Shown one piece after another: positions 1 through 10,163 of a stretch of 64,000 nucleotides of DNA. Each line of letters opens with the position of its first letter. Position 1 is the stretch's first letter. The notes under the pieces were generated by a model that saw only the letters and a list, made by a program, of their open reading frames with translations, ran no database searches and was not told the DNA's origin. Source of the DNA: Bacteroidota bacterium (lineage in GTDB: Bacteria; Bacteroidota; Bacteroidia; Bacteroidales; VadinHA17); contig JADKBL010000027.1 in NCBI GenBank assembly GCA_016718875.1, forward strand, positions 9,820 to 73,819, read 5' to 3'. The translations under genes were made by a program, and so were the position numbers.

Positions 1-1037
1 TAAGCTACCAGCAATGCAACCAGCCAGTAACCGGAAATATTCCCGGATAGCAGGCCGTATCCAAACAATCCCAGCACAGTTACCATTCCCAGTTGTCCTA
101 CCAGTAATAGTTTCTTTCGGCCAATCCTGTCAATGACTGCCATTGCCAGAAGTGTGAATACAAGATTTGTAAGTCCGAGAATTACGCTCTGCAGCATTGA
201 GGTATCGGGAGAAAATCCGGCAATACTGAATATCTGTGCGGAATAATAAAACACAACACCAATTCCTGTCAGCTGGCTGAAAATAGCAACAAATATCCCA
301 ATGAAAATTATTTTCCGATAGGGTCGTTTAAACAGATTAATCCTTTTCCCTTCATTTTCGATGTTAATTGATTCCTGAATCTCTCTAATTGTCTGTTCAG
401 TATCAATCTCATGAGATGAAAGTTCCTCAATGCTTTTTCTGGCTTCCTCTATCCTGCCCTTTTTGACCAGCCAGCGCGGGCTCTTCTTTATAAAAAAAAG
501 CATCAGGAAAAATGCAACGGCAGGTATAGCACCGCTGAATAGCATCCAGCGCCAGTTATTATCACCAATATTTAATAAAAGATAGTTCGATATCAATGAT
601 AAGAGTATCCCAAAAACTATTGCAAGCTGGAATGTTGAAGCAAGCAATCCCCTGTGTTTAGGTGGGGAAATTTCAGAAATATAAACAGGACAGATAACGG
701 AGGCTCCGCCGATTGCCAGTCCGCCAATAAATCTGAACAATATAAATACATCTATTGTTGGGGCAAGTCCACATCCCACTGATGAGGCAAGAAACAATAC
801 TGCAAGCAGTTGCAATAAGCGCTGGGCGCCGAAAATATCTCCGGGCTTTCCTATTAATAATGTCCCGATAATGCATCCTACAAGGGCAGAACTGACTGTC
901 CATCCCTGAATTGCAGGTGTCAGGCTAAAGTGTTTCACAAGATCGAGCATTGCGCCATTGATGATCACGGTGTCGTATCCGAATAGCAATCCCCCAAGTG
1001 CTGAGGCGATTGTACATCTTATAAGTATTTTATTCAT
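1..1037 (-). CDS. MFS sugar porter (sugar:H+ symporter family), 3' end cut by window
   Basis: Inner-membrane major facilitator of the sugar porter family, importing a hexose or pentose with protons. Reading minus from an ATG at 1037, the protein opens with an N-terminal helix containing GGLLFGYDTVIINGA, the classic sugar porter TM1 motif. Later it shows PVYISEISPPKHRG after TM4, SPRWL before the central loop, and DRIGRKKLLL in the second half. About 345 codons are present and the last helices run off the start of the window. It is divergent from the gene at 1108 across a 70-base gap, so the two probably share a promoter region. A second porter at 44,503 closes the catabolic locus. The family is certain; the sugar is not. 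Confidence 0.93.
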   Translation of the reverse strand, partial: MNKILIRCTIASALGGLLFGYDTVIINGAMLDLVKHFSLTPAIQGWTVSSALVGCIIGTLLIGKPGDIFGAQRLLQLLAVLFLASSVGCGLAPTIDVFILFRFIGGLAIGGASVICPVYISEISPPKHRGLLASTFQLAIVFGILLSLISNYLLLNIGDNNWRWMLFSGAIPAVAFFLMLFFIKKSPRWLVKKGRIEEARKSIEELSSHEIDTEQTIREIQESINIENEGKRINLFKRPYRKIIFIGIFVAIFSQLTGIGVVFYYSAQIFSIAGFSPDTSMLQSVILGLTNLVFTLLAMAVIDRIGRKKLLLVGQLGMVTVLGLFGYGLLSGNISGYWLVALLVA

Positions 1038-1107
1038 AGTACTAAAAGTAATTATTTATCTTTATTAACAAAATCGTCCTTCCAAAAAATAATCAAATTC
1101 AAGTACC

Positions 1108-2910
1108 ATGGAACGAAGGAACTTCATTAAAACCGCAGGCTATTCTGCCGCAGCAACAGTTATATCACCTGCTCTGGGTGAAAATGCAATCATTGATTCT
1201 TCCCTTTTGCCCGCAGGGTACAGGGGCACTGTTAAGGTGACTGATAATAAAATAGTTATTGACACCATTTCATTGTCGGCAACTATTGAAAAAGGGGTCA
1301 TCACCTCATTGAAAGATAAACCATCCGGTGAAGAATTCATTGAGAAACCTGATACTGCAAACTTCAGAGCCCTGCAATTGTTGTACAGGAACAATGAACT
1401 GATCAATATCAATGAGGAGAAGTTCGGAAGTACAGAGACCAGACAGCTCTCGGAACAGAGAGCAGAAGTCCGCTTCAACAGCTGGGACGGTGATGGAGTT
1501 CTAAATGTTTCGGTTGATGATATTACTGGTGACCTTGTTATTGAACCCTCAGCTTATTCATCACGTCCGGGTGTATTTGCATGCCGATGGAATATTTCAG
1601 GAATAAAACCTTCACTCGATCTCGTTGCCCCGTTTTTCCAGGGTATAAAACTTAAAATGGATGATCCTCTTATTAAGAACAGCAGATGGAGATGGCCTTC
1701 AGACTGGGAAGCCGGACTGGCAATCTTTCAATCGAAGGAAAGGGGATTCTGGATTCATACCGAGGATACCCAATACAGATTTAAGGCGCTTCAGACAGGG
1801 ACATCCACAGATCCGTTTGTTATGGGTCTTGACAGTGAAGCGTTTGGTCCTATAGATGATAACCTGAGTGCAGGTGGAATATGCTGGAGAATAAATACTT
1901 TCAAAGGCGACTGGAAGGTACCTGCTGAAAAATACAGGCAATGGTACTGGAAAGCCTACAACCTGGAAGCTGAAGAGCAGCAGAGGCAGAAATGGATCAG
2001 GGATGTGAAATTTGCTGTTTCATGGTGCCCGGGAAATACTGATGTGCTGGATGCACTTGCTAAAAAAATTGATCCCGGAAAAGTGCTGCTCCATTTTTCA
2101 AACTGGAGAACAGATGGTTATGATGAAAATTATCCGGATTATTTTGCGAGTGAAAGTGCAAAGATGTTCCTAAAGAAAGGCCGGGAAATGGGATTTCACA
2201 TCATGCCTCATTTCAATTCTATAGATATGGATCCATCAAATCCTGTATATGAAAGGGTCAGGGATTTTCCATACAGGTCGGTTGAAACAAAACAGCTGCA
2301 GGGTTGGAGCTGGTATAACAGCAGGGTTATCGGAGTACCCGAATCAAATACAAACCGGATGGGTAACCGTGATAAGAAAGTTATGGTAAAGATCCATCCC
2401 GCACTGAGCATGTGGCGGTCAATACTAGGAGAACGTATACTGAATGCCTCGAAGGAATTGTCACTAAATACTATATTTATCGATGTAACGCTATGTATCT
2501 GGAATATACATAACAGTATTGTTGAATCAATGCCTCCGACAGAAGGAATGAACAAACTCATCCGGCATATATCAGAGCTGGGAAACGGGTTGGCTGTCGG
2601 TGGTGAAGGACTGAATGAAATCACAGCACAGAGGCTCTCATTCGCACAGGTTCATCTATACAGAAGCTGGCAGACATCAACTGAGGGACTCGATAGGGCC
2701 GGAGGATGTAATCTAAATGAACTGCTCTTCGGAAAGTTATGCCGTACGTTCGGTTATTCAGGACTTTCCGGCAGAAACAAAGATGAGGAGCTTCGTATGC
2801 AGGTACATCTGGATCATGGTGCAATTCCAACAGTTACAATCAGATCGGCTGAGGAAATTACTAATCCTAATGCGGCGGTAAAGAGGATGCTTGAGTTGGG
2901 GAATGGGTAA
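1108..2910 (+). CDS. Exported putative glycoside hydrolase, DUF6259-like
   Basis: A 600-residue protein that probably acts on a glycan outside the cytoplasm. The N-terminus MERRNFIKTAGYSAAATVIS has a twin-arginine-like RRNFIK motif and an Ala-rich stretch, suggesting Tat export. Residues about 30-270 look like a beta-rich domain. The rest has the character of a TIM barrel, with HFSNWRTDGYDENYPDY, HIMPHFNSIDMDPSN, an IFIDVTLCIWN strand and an AVGGEGLNE strand carrying Asp or Glu at strand ends as in retaining glycosidases. The overall pattern recalls the DUF6259 family of Bacteroidota, recalled from memory only. It is the lone plus-strand gene at the left end and is convergent with the URO-D gene. 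The substrate is unknown. Confidence 0.6.
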   Translation: MERRNFIKTAGYSAAATVISPALGENAIIDSSLLPAGYRGTVKVTDNKIVIDTISLSATIEKGVITSLKDKPSGEEFIEKPDTANFRALQLLYRNNELININEEKFGSTETRQLSEQRAEVRFNSWDGDGVLNVSVDDITGDLVIEPSAYSSRPGVFACRWNISGIKPSLDLVAPFFQGIKLKMDDPLIKNSRWRWPSDWEAGLAIFQSKERGFWIHTEDTQYRFKALQTGTSTDPFVMGLDSEAFGPIDDNLSAGGICWRINTFKGDWKVPAEKYRQWYWKAYNLEAEEQQRQKWIRDVKFAVSWCPGNTDVLDALAKKIDPGKVLLHFSNWRTDGYDENYPDYFASESAKMFLKKGREMGFHIMPHFNSIDMDPSNPVYERVRDFPYRSVETKQLQGWSWYNSRVIGVPESNTNRMGNRDKKVMVKIHPALSMWRSILGERILNASKELSLNTIFIDVTLCIWNIHNSIVESMPPTEGMNKLIRHISELGNGLAVGGEGLNEITAQRLSFAQVHLYRSWQTSTEGLDRAGGCNLNELLFGKLCRTFGYSGLSGRNKDEELRMQVHLDHGAIPTVTIRSAEEITNPNAAVKRMLELGNG

Positions 2911-2960
2911 TGTTTTAATGCTTAATGGTGAACGGTTAATGCTTAATGGTTAATGGTAAT

Positions 2961-4049
2961 TCAGCATTCAGCATTATTCAATTCAGCATTAAAAGGGTAT
3001 CTCCCATATTTCTTAACAGTCTCAATCAATGCCATGGCATTGGCCAGCGGTATGTCATCATGCAGACTGTGGTCGGTTGAAAGGATGTAACCGCCACCCG
3101 GAGCTCCGGTTTTAAGGCATTCGAGAGTTTCCTTAATAACATCATCAGGAGTTCCTGTGACCATGGTGGTTTTGTTATTTACGTTGCCGATGGGACATAC
3201 ACGGCCTTTGTAAAGCTCTTTGATCTTTGCAAGATCCATTGATGCAGCTTTCTCGACCGGGTGATAGGCATCGATACCTGTATTTACAAGATCATCAAGT
3301 ATTTCCCAGAGATTACCGTCATTATGCATAATCACAGGCACACCGTATGATTTCAGTCCCTTCACAAGTTTTTCAAACGGACCGATAAAAAATTCCCTGA
3401 ACTGATCGGGCGAAATAAGCAGTCCGCCTGTCCCTCCCCAGTCGTCGGAGATATGAAACAGGTCAACACCTCCGGTTTCAAAAGCCAGTTTAGCAGAGCC
3501 AAGTGCCCATTCAACAAATGCCTCATTCATTTCGTGAACAAGATCCGGATCCATGAAAAGCGTCATCGAAAGTGTCTCAAAATCCATCAGGTACCAGGTC
3601 ATCATCGTAAAAGGACCGAGGAATCCGGCAGCAATTGCAAGCTGTTTGTCGTTTGCAGCAATGGCATCTTTCAGAATTGTAAGTCTTCCCGGAGTATTAA
3701 CTGAAGGCATTTTGTAATTTGCCCAATCCTCCCTGCTTTTAATTGGAGTATCCACCTGGGCTATAATGGGCCATCCGTTCTTCCTGTAAGTCACTCCCCA
3801 TTCATCTTTATATATTTCATTCAGGTTATGAGGCACATCCTCGATGCCGCAGAAGCCATTTACGGGTGCCCAGACAACATCAATGCCCATCTTTGCAGCC
3901 ATATCAACCTGCATCTTTCCCTCGTAAAGAACTGTATTACGGCCCATCACCTCTTTCTGAAGCCTGAGACTGAACAGATATTCCCATACGGGTACCCTGT
4001 CGGGGATGCCGCCTTTAAGGGCAATTAAAATGCGTTCTCTTGATGTCAT
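2961..4049 (-). CDS. Uroporphyrinogen decarboxylase family (URO-D / MtaA-like) protein
   Basis: A cytosolic TIM-barrel protein of 362 residues from the URO-D superfamily, which includes heme-pathway decarboxylases and corrinoid methyltransferases. It opens MTSRERILIALKGGIPDRVP, a typical start for the methyltransferase-like branch, and carries HISDDWGGTGGLLISP and YILSTDHSLHDDIP. The zinc-site region reads MHNDGN, lacking the H-x-C seen in the paralogue at 43,410 (HSCGD), so metal-dependent methyl transfer is doubtful. This is not a heme-pathway HemE by context, because it sits in a glycan locus beside a sugar porter. The last dozen codons (AELNNAEC) are read through an intergenic direct repeat (attcagcatt), so the original C-terminus may have been shorter. 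Confidence 0.85.
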   Translation of the reverse strand: MTSRERILIALKGGIPDRVPVWEYLFSLRLQKEVMGRNTVLYEGKMQVDMAAKMGIDVVWAPVNGFCGIEDVPHNLNEIYKDEWGVTYRKNGWPIIAQVDTPIKSREDWANYKMPSVNTPGRLTILKDAIAANDKQLAIAAGFLGPFTMMTWYLMDFETLSMTLFMDPDLVHEMNEAFVEWALGSAKLAFETGGVDLFHISDDWGGTGGLLISPDQFREFFIGPFEKLVKGLKSYGVPVIMHNDGNLWEILDDLVNTGIDAYHPVEKAASMDLAKIKELYKGRVCPIGNVNNKTTMVTGTPDDVIKETLECLKTGAPGGGYILSTDHSLHDDIPLANAMALIETVKKYGRYPFNAELNNAEC

Positions 4050-4095
4050 AATTTTAAGTCTTAAAACTATTTTTGTAAAAGTTCATTTGATATTT

Positions 4096-4130
4096 ACCCC
4101 CCTTTTTAATTTCCCCCCAGGGGGGGAAAG
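4096..4130. repeat. GC-rich palindrome next to DUF559 gene
   Basis: A C-run followed by a perfect hairpin of six Cs and six Gs bracketed by TTT/AAA (about 4,110-4,129). A matching palindrome, CCTTCCCCCGTGGGGGAAGG, lies on the other side of the DUF559 gene at 4,602-4,621. The 32,578 DUF559 gene is framed the same way. Confidence 0.75.
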
Positions 4131-4181
4131 ATATTAACAGAGGCATCTGCAATTGATGTATAACTTATTTGATTATCCGAA

Positions 4182-4562
4182 TTAACTAATCATCTTTCTT
4201 ATTTCAGAGATTACCCATTCTAATCTATTCAATATATCATCATTAGTAAATCTGATTACTTTCAAGCCAGTTGATTCTAAATAAGCAGTTCTTTCACTGT
4301 CGTAAGACTTTCGGATTTTATGAATCTCCCCGTCTACTTCAATGGCAATCATTGCCTTATCACAATAAAAATCGATAATATACATTCCATACGGATGTTG
4401 TTTTCTGAAATGCAAACCATCAACCTGATTCATTCTTAATTTTTTCCAAAGAGTTGTTTCAGCCTTAGTCATTTTTTTTCTGAGGATGATTGCCTTGCTC
4501 CTTGTATTTAAATCTGCACTGTGATTTTGCTTACTTTCATTTATAATCTTTGAATAAATCAT
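4182..4562 (-). CDS. DUF559 endonuclease-like protein (VSR/PD-(D/E)XK type fold)
   Basis: A 126-residue protein of the DUF559 family, small nuclease-like proteins related in fold to Vsr mismatch endonuclease. Visible hallmarks are LRKKMTKAETTLWKKLR, FRKQHPYGMYIIDFYCDK, AIEVDGEIH and a C-terminal GLKVIRFTNDDILN. The Asp in IIDFYCD and the Glu/Asp in IEVDGEIH match the acidic residues expected of the nuclease core. It interrupts a run of catabolic genes, is unrelated to them in function, and is flanked on both sides by GC-rich palindromes. A paralogue at 32,578 has the same surroundings. Its biological role is not established. Confidence 0.9.
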   Translation of the reverse strand: MIYSKIINESKQNHSADLNTRSKAIILRKKMTKAETTLWKKLRMNQVDGLHFRKQHPYGMYIIDFYCDKAMIAIEVDGEIHKIRKSYDSERTAYLESTGLKVIRFTNDDILNRLEWVISEIRKMIS

Positions 4563-4598
4563 TAATGTTTTTGTTTATTGTTTTATTGTTCTTCAGCC

Positions 4599-5891
4599 TC
4601 ACCTTCCCCCGTGGGGGAAGGCCGGGATGGGGGTAACCATTCTGTCTACCCGTTTCATCATCTCCATCATTGACCTTCCGTTATGGTAAGGGCATTTCCA
4701 GGGATCGATCTTCCAGTCATTGCGATAGTATGGAGAGGGATCATCGGGTGGTTCAACAAGGAAAGGAACACCAAGACGGTTGAGCTTGGTATACCACTCT
4801 CCCCTCACATGATCAATCAGACAGGTATCGATAAATTTCCATGACAGCTTAACTGTATTCAGTATTTCTCATCACGGGTAAGCTCAAAGGCATTCATGAA
4901 GCCAACAAGAGTTTCAGACTGCTGCCACCAGTGCTTGTTTGTTTTTACATGGCTGCCAAACCTGGTGGATTCCAGGAAGAGACCACCGTCCTTATCGACA
5001 GCTACTCTTTCAATGTTATCAACCATTTTAATAGCAATTGCACGCATTCTTTTTAAAATATCCTTATTACCAAGAATCTCTGCAGCCTCCCATAATAGCC
5101 ACGATCCTTCAATATCATGGCCAAAGGAACAAATGCCCTTTGACGAGTCTGCCTCGTTAAAGGCCTCATCGAAGAAGATGCCGAAATGTCCCTCTTTCCT
5201 TATTATCTTATCGAGAAAGAGATTCATCAGTTCAGTGAGCCTCTTTTCGACAGCCGGATCTTTCAATACATGATAGAGTGCGGCCCATGCTTCAAGAACA
5301 TGGAGATGTGTATTCATCGATTTTGGCTCATTATTTGTCGGCCACACGGTTTCTCCATAGATCTGCCAGTCGCGGAAAGGATTCGCGGTAACCGATGTGA
5401 TCAGGATCCTTGGTCTTTTCCTCAAGCAGTCGGAAGAAATCCTGTATCCTGTTGAGAGTTTCCTCTTTCTTCCTGAACTCATAATACTTGCAAAGCGAAT
5501 AAAGCACAAAAGCCTGGGCGTAGGTATGTTTGATATCGTTGGCTAACTTATCGGATGATGACAATTCCATATAATAACCACCATATTTTTTGTCTTCAAA
5601 ATCCTCAATAACAACCCGGTATGCCCTGTCGGCCATAGCAGCATATTCCTTGTTTCCGTCAAGCATTGCAGCTGCTGAAAATGTCCAGAGTATCCTTGCA
5701 TTCAGCACACTGGTTTTGTTTGCCGTAAGAACAGGTTCATTATTCAGGTCAACTGCACCATAGAAGCCATGTCCATTTTTTTCAACGCCATATTTCATCC
5801 AGTAAGGCAGAATATTACCATGAAGTTCTTTACTGAAAAACTCACGATATCTCTTCAGTTCTGTTTTTGTATCTTCCATTTTTGTTTTCAT
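4599..5891 (-). pseudogene. AGE-family sugar 2-epimerase (cellobiose/mannobiose 2-epimerase type), two frameshifts
   Basis: An (alpha/alpha)6-barrel epimerase of the N-acylglucosamine 2-epimerase superfamily, about 420 residues when joined. Pieces in order: 5,891-5,331 (FFSKELHGNILPYWM, GGYYMELS, HTYAQAFVLYSLCKYYE), 5,509-4,859 (NTHLHVLEAWAALY, FGHDIEGSWLLWEAAE, HWWQQSETLVGFMNAFEL) and 4,808-4,599 (RGEWYTKLNRLG, KCPYHNGRSMMEMMKR). The conserved histidines expected of cellobiose 2-epimerases are all there. One extra base near 5,374-5,378 breaks the reading between YRESF and RDWQIYGE. One missing base near 4,861 turns a TTG into TGA after DEKY. Correcting both gives a continuous family sequence. 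In a mannosidase locus a mannobiose epimerase is plausible, but GlcNAc epimerase cannot be excluded. Confidence 0.85.
4602..4632. repeat. GC-rich palindrome supplying the 3' end of the epimerase gene
   Basis: CCTTCCCCCGTGGGGGAAGG is a perfect 20-base palindrome, followed by ccgggatggggg. Read on the minus strand it encodes the last residues of the epimerase (TPIPAFPHGGR), so the repeat has replaced the native C-terminus and stop codon. Confidence 0.7.
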
Positions 5892-5905
5892 ATTTTTCTA
5901 TCCTG

Positions 5906-7330
5906 TTACTTATCAGAATTCACAATCAGATCAGGATAATATTTTCTGATTATCGTTTTTGTTTCTTTTTCAAGGTTTTTAATCTCAACAGGCTTATCCT
6001 GCGGACGAATCTGCTTTTGATTTATATCCCCCATCAGGCTCCAGTTGCGTGTACTTCCTGATTCTGGTTCTACTGCTTTCTTATCATAACGGGTAAAGTC
6101 AATGACCATCTCTTTGTTATTGTTTTGAATATCAGATAAAAGAGCAAGCCTGAAAGTTTTATTCATGAACCATCTGATAGTCTTGTCTGCATCCGATCCG
6201 CCAATTCCCGATCCGGTTTCTTCAAACCTGTAATTAAAATCATTGGTTTTGAATTGTTCACGCCATATCTGACCAAATTCGCCCTGTGTTATAAACTTTG
6301 TATCCGGCCAGCGCTTTTTTATTTCACTCAGCCAGCTGGTCAGACCTGTAACATCAATTGGCAGGGATAATTCCCAGCAATTTGTCACCCAGGCAAACCC
6401 ATTCAGTTCAAATCCTTTTTCAAAATGAATTTCTGTTGTATGAAGCATCTCCTTTAATCCGGTCTCCAATCCGTATTTTCCCAGAGTTTCAATAGGCCCG
6501 ACACCCATACGACTATTGAAACCATCTTCAAATCCGGCTCTTCTGGCTGCCAGAAAATCAAGCGTCCATCCATCGAGATTCACACAATCCACAAAATCTT
6601 CAGTTCCCTGAGCCGGTTTACACAAATGCTCTGATGACGGATAATAGGGATAGCTGATTGATCCTTCGCCATCCTGATTATCAATAGAATACTGACTCCA
6701 CACATTTCCCTGACAAACATGTATGTTCTCCTCCTTTGCGAGATATTCCATATTCTTTGAGGATAGAAATCCGGCTACAATACTCAGGGGACGATAACCG
6801 TTTCCTACTATTTCCGACACCTTTTGGAGACCTTCGTGAAGATCCTTATTCACCTGTTCTGAAGAATTATATGCATTAGCAAAATAAGCACCGGGGATGA
6901 AAGTAACCTCATCTCCATATTTATAATGATAACCAACCACAAGTTCTCTGATTTTAAGATAATCAGAAGTTGTATCATGAAGTGCCAGCCAGCTGAGAGC
7001 CCATGTGATTTTTGCGCCGGGAAATCCCTTCTCTATGGCATTCCGGAATTCTACTAATCGGGATGGTGTATGAAGTTCACGTTCATCGAACCCGACATTT
7101 TTATCCCGGGAAACCTCTATCTGATTTACCCTTATCACTGAATTAAAAGTGAGGAACCGATGACCCGAAAGCATATCCTGATCTTTGTTCTTACTGCTGA
7201 TTGAATCGGTACAGGATGTTGTGAATAATGATAACAGAATCAATAAACTAATAAACAGAAAATATTTCTGCTTTCTGAAAACCTTACTATTTATTATGTT
7301 ATTATTCATTTCATTTAACTGGTTATTCAC
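5906..7330 (-). CDS. Exported lipoprotein, DUF3863-like, function unknown
   Basis: A 474-residue lipoprotein: hydrophobic signal YFLFISLLILLSLFTTSCTD with Cys about 40 residues from the GTG start. The GTG overlaps the stop of the upstream GH38 gene (GTGA), suggesting translational coupling; an ATG at 7,309 is the alternative and gives a more ordinary signal length. The body has features of a (beta/alpha) carbohydrate-esterase or deacetylase-like barrel (KITWALSWLALHD, FIPGAYFANAYN, GNVWSQYSIDNQDGEGS, FAWVTNCWELSLP). It reminds me of the DUF3863/DUF3864 proteins of Bacteroides, an uncertain recollection. Being coupled to an alpha-mannosidase, it probably works on the same glycan. Confidence 0.55.
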   Translation of the reverse strand: MNNQLNEMNNNIINSKVFRKQKYFLFISLLILLSLFTTSCTDSISSKNKDQDMLSGHRFLTFNSVIRVNQIEVSRDKNVGFDERELHTPSRLVEFRNAIEKGFPGAKITWALSWLALHDTTSDYLKIRELVVGYHYKYGDEVTFIPGAYFANAYNSSEQVNKDLHEGLQKVSEIVGNGYRPLSIVAGFLSSKNMEYLAKEENIHVCQGNVWSQYSIDNQDGEGSISYPYYPSSEHLCKPAQGTEDFVDCVNLDGWTLDFLAARRAGFEDGFNSRMGVGPIETLGKYGLETGLKEMLHTTEIHFEKGFELNGFAWVTNCWELSLPIDVTGLTSWLSEIKKRWPDTKFITQGEFGQIWREQFKTNDFNYRFEETGSGIGGSDADKTIRWFMNKTFRLALLSDIQNNNKEMVIDFTRYDKKAVEPESGSTRNWSLMGDINQKQIRPQDKPVEIKNLEKETKTIIRKYYPDLIVNSDK

Positions 7331-10030
7331 TTTTGACCTGCATCCAATTTATAAGTCTCAATTGAATTCTTCCCGACTTTCAGATTAAATATATTTCCGG
7401 ACTGACCGATATCCTTCGCATCTTCTTCAATAAGGTTTGTTCTTGAAAGATTTTGAAAAGGCATAAACATTTCCATCCTCACATTCTGTTCCTCCCCGCT
7501 CATGTCAGTCATTCTTAAAATAACCGAACCATCAGCTTCACTCTTTTTAAAAGCAGTTATCAAAATCATATCGCTACCGGTTGAAACGAAACTCTTTTGT
7601 TCCGGAAGTGTATTGCCCTGACCTTTAACAGGATCAAGAACAGTATATAGTTTGTTTTGTCCCTGTTTACCATAATGAAATCCATTCTTCCAGCCCGGTC
7701 CATGGATATAAAGTGAAAAAGAGAAGTGATGATCACCCAGTTGGATATAATCGTTTCCCTCCCAGTGGCAGCTTTTGCGAGATGCAAACAGTATAGGCTG
7801 AATTAGTGTTGATGATGCAGGACCAGGTGTGGGATCAAGATAGTCGAAACCAATAACACCTGAACTTAGGGTTGCCCCGTAACTGTTATCTGATGCATTA
7901 ACCCAGTCGACCATAGTCCGAGGATGAACAAGCTTACACTCAGTGGTATACATATGTCCGGCAGCACCTTTGAGCTCATCCTTTCCAACTTCAACAACTC
8001 CCATGGGTACCTCGTACGTAATTTTGGGAGCAGTCATATTTAATGGAAAAGCAGCTCTGAACTCCCTGTAGAGTATTCCCTTCCCAGTTTTTAATATCTA
8101 TCTCAAAATCAATTCTTTTGATCTGGTTATAGATTATTATTGTCTCTTCAACCACAGCATGTTTAACAGGCTGACGGTATCTGAATGAGGTAAACACCGG
8201 ACCATCATTCAGCTTTTCCCACTTTGTCTCATAAAATCCGGTTTTATCATAACCCTCCATTGACGGCTGCTGGATATCTGAAAATTCACCTGCACCATTT
8301 CCTACTGACTGCATTGTAAATACTTCGCCAAGAGTAAATTTTGCCGGATCAATTACATCCTTTTCAAGAGTTTTATCAAAAAGTTTTTCAATTCCCCCTT
8401 TTCCGAAACGGACAGAAAAAAACTGATTCTCGAAAACCGGACTGAAGGCTGATTCAACGGGCTTTTCAATCTGTTTCACAGCTTCGGCATAGAATGTTGA
8501 ATATCCAACAGAGGGTACACCGACAGCTATGAATGATACTGATGCCGATTTGAGAGAACCATCATCATAATACTGCTGGTCCTGGATCTGACTGTTAATC
8601 ATCTTCTTATCACTCCCGACAACTTTAATTCCGAAAGCCTCACCCTTGCTGAACCGTGATTCAAAAGATACAGGATCATCCCTTCTCCAGTTCAGACCAT
8701 TAAAAACAACCACCGGAATACCGGTCTGGCTGAAATCAATTTTTGATGCTATCCTGTTTAAAGCACCATTCAGGAGCATTGTTGCATCCTGCTGTGCCTT
8801 AACAAATTTACTAAGGAAGAGGCGGTCAGTGATCTCTCCTCCTTTGCCACCCCATCCGTGATCGGGATAGATCTTTGCTTCCCAAGCCTCATTGAACTTT
8901 TCTTCATCATAATTTCTGAAGTTTCCCTCAAGCAGCCCGTTTATTGCAGCAAATTTTTCAGCATCCGGTAACAAAATATCAGCCTCACGACTTGCAGAAA
9001 TTGCAAAATGGTGTGATGGTCCGTGTATATAAAGCCAAACAGCAGGACGTTCTCCTGAAATGGGTTTTATCATTGTTGAAGTTTCACGGATTGCGTTTAA
9101 ACAGGTATTCAGATTACGATATTTCAAAGGCGGAAGAGAAACTTTTGTTTTCTCACCTTTCTCATTTTCAATTACTTTGATACTGTTCCATAGCGCCATA
9201 AACGGATCACAGTTCTTAACAGGTTTCTGGTCCCAGATGAATTCATAATTGAGCAGAGCAGGAATTATCACCTTTTTTGATTTCGCATCGTAATACTTTC
9301 CCCAGAACAACACCTCCTCCGCCATCTGCTTTATACCGGCACCGCTCTCCTTTCCAAGGATATTGTAAAAGTCGATATAATGTCCGGAGGAGAACATTGT
9401 AACTTTAGAATTATCAGGACTGTACCAGTCGAAAACACCTTTCTCATGGCGGCTTACAAACATATTATTAACTCCGGATTTTGCAAGTATCTGTGACATT
9501 TGCAATGTACGGCCGGGTACATCTGAGTTATAATATGTGTCTGATTTATAACCGTTAAAGTTAGTTGTGAGCCATTTCTTCCCCAGGTAGAGCTGCCTGA
9601 TCAGCGATTCGCCGCTGAACATCTCTTCATAAGGCTGGGTATAAGTTGCACCTATGAGTATCCTTCCATCATCAAGACCTTTCTGTATCTCAGCTTTCTT
9701 TTCCGGGTGGCGGTTAAGGTACTCTATAATAATGGAAGTCTGTTCTATATCCATCTTGAATGATGGGTCTTCCTTAAGCCTTTTAAGATAGGGAGTCATC
9801 CAGATGGTATCGCGCATTATCACGCATTTTTCAACCTCATCAACCCATCCGAGGTCCTGGTGTGTGGTGATTGATAGCAGTATCTCGCCTTTTGATGCTA
9901 CAGAGGCAGAGATTTCCTTCAGAAGCTTATAAGTGTCGTTATTACACTTAAAAACAGGATTGCTATTTTGAGAATATACTGATAATGTGAGTATTAATAA
10001 TACTATTGTTACGAGAGTTTTTTTCAGCAT
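7327..10030 (-). pseudogene. GH38 alpha-mannosidase (copy 1), one frameshift
   Basis: A secreted alpha-mannosidase of family GH38, about 900 residues, starting at ATG 10,030 with signal MLKKTLVTIVLLILTLSVYS. GH38 marks are TTHQDLGWVDE (zinc HxD), YNSDVPGRTLQMSQ with the expected nucleophile Asp, YIHGPSHHFAISASR and YPDHGWGGKGGEITDR (zinc His). The C-terminal beta domain continues in another frame from 8,037 with ITYEVPMGVVEVGKDELKG and ends NIFNLKVGKNSIETYKLDAG. One surplus base at about 8,075-8,078 splits the two; removing it restores EFRAAFPLN as in copy 2. It is the first of four GH38 genes in tandem and its stop overlaps the next start. A sequencing indel is as likely as a true pseudogene. 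Confidence 0.9.
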
Positions 10031-10051
10031 AATTTATTCTATTAATTTTTA

Positions 10052-10150
10052 TAACCACAGAGAGCACAAAGGATTACACAAAGGTCACAGAGAAAACTAA
10101 ATTCTGATTCTTTGTGTCCTCAGTGTAAAACTCCGTGTCCTCTGTGGTAA
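10052..10150. repeat. CACAGAG-type intergenic inverted repeat, copy 1
   Basis: Begins AACCACAGAGAGCACAAAGG and ends TCCTCTGTGGTAAAAC, so the ends pair as a long imperfect hairpin with internal CACAGAG/CTCTGTG units. It lies between two GH38 genes. Four further copies occur at 12,922, 35,065, 37,871 and 44,432. They may act as transcript-end hairpins; this is not shown. Confidence 0.85.
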
Positions 10151-10163
10151 AACATTTCTTCAT

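Noticed and set aside
2961..4049. HemE (heme pathway uroporphyrinogen decarboxylase)
   Set aside because: Genomic context is sugar catabolism, there are two copies, and the N-terminal pattern matches the methyltransferase-like branch.
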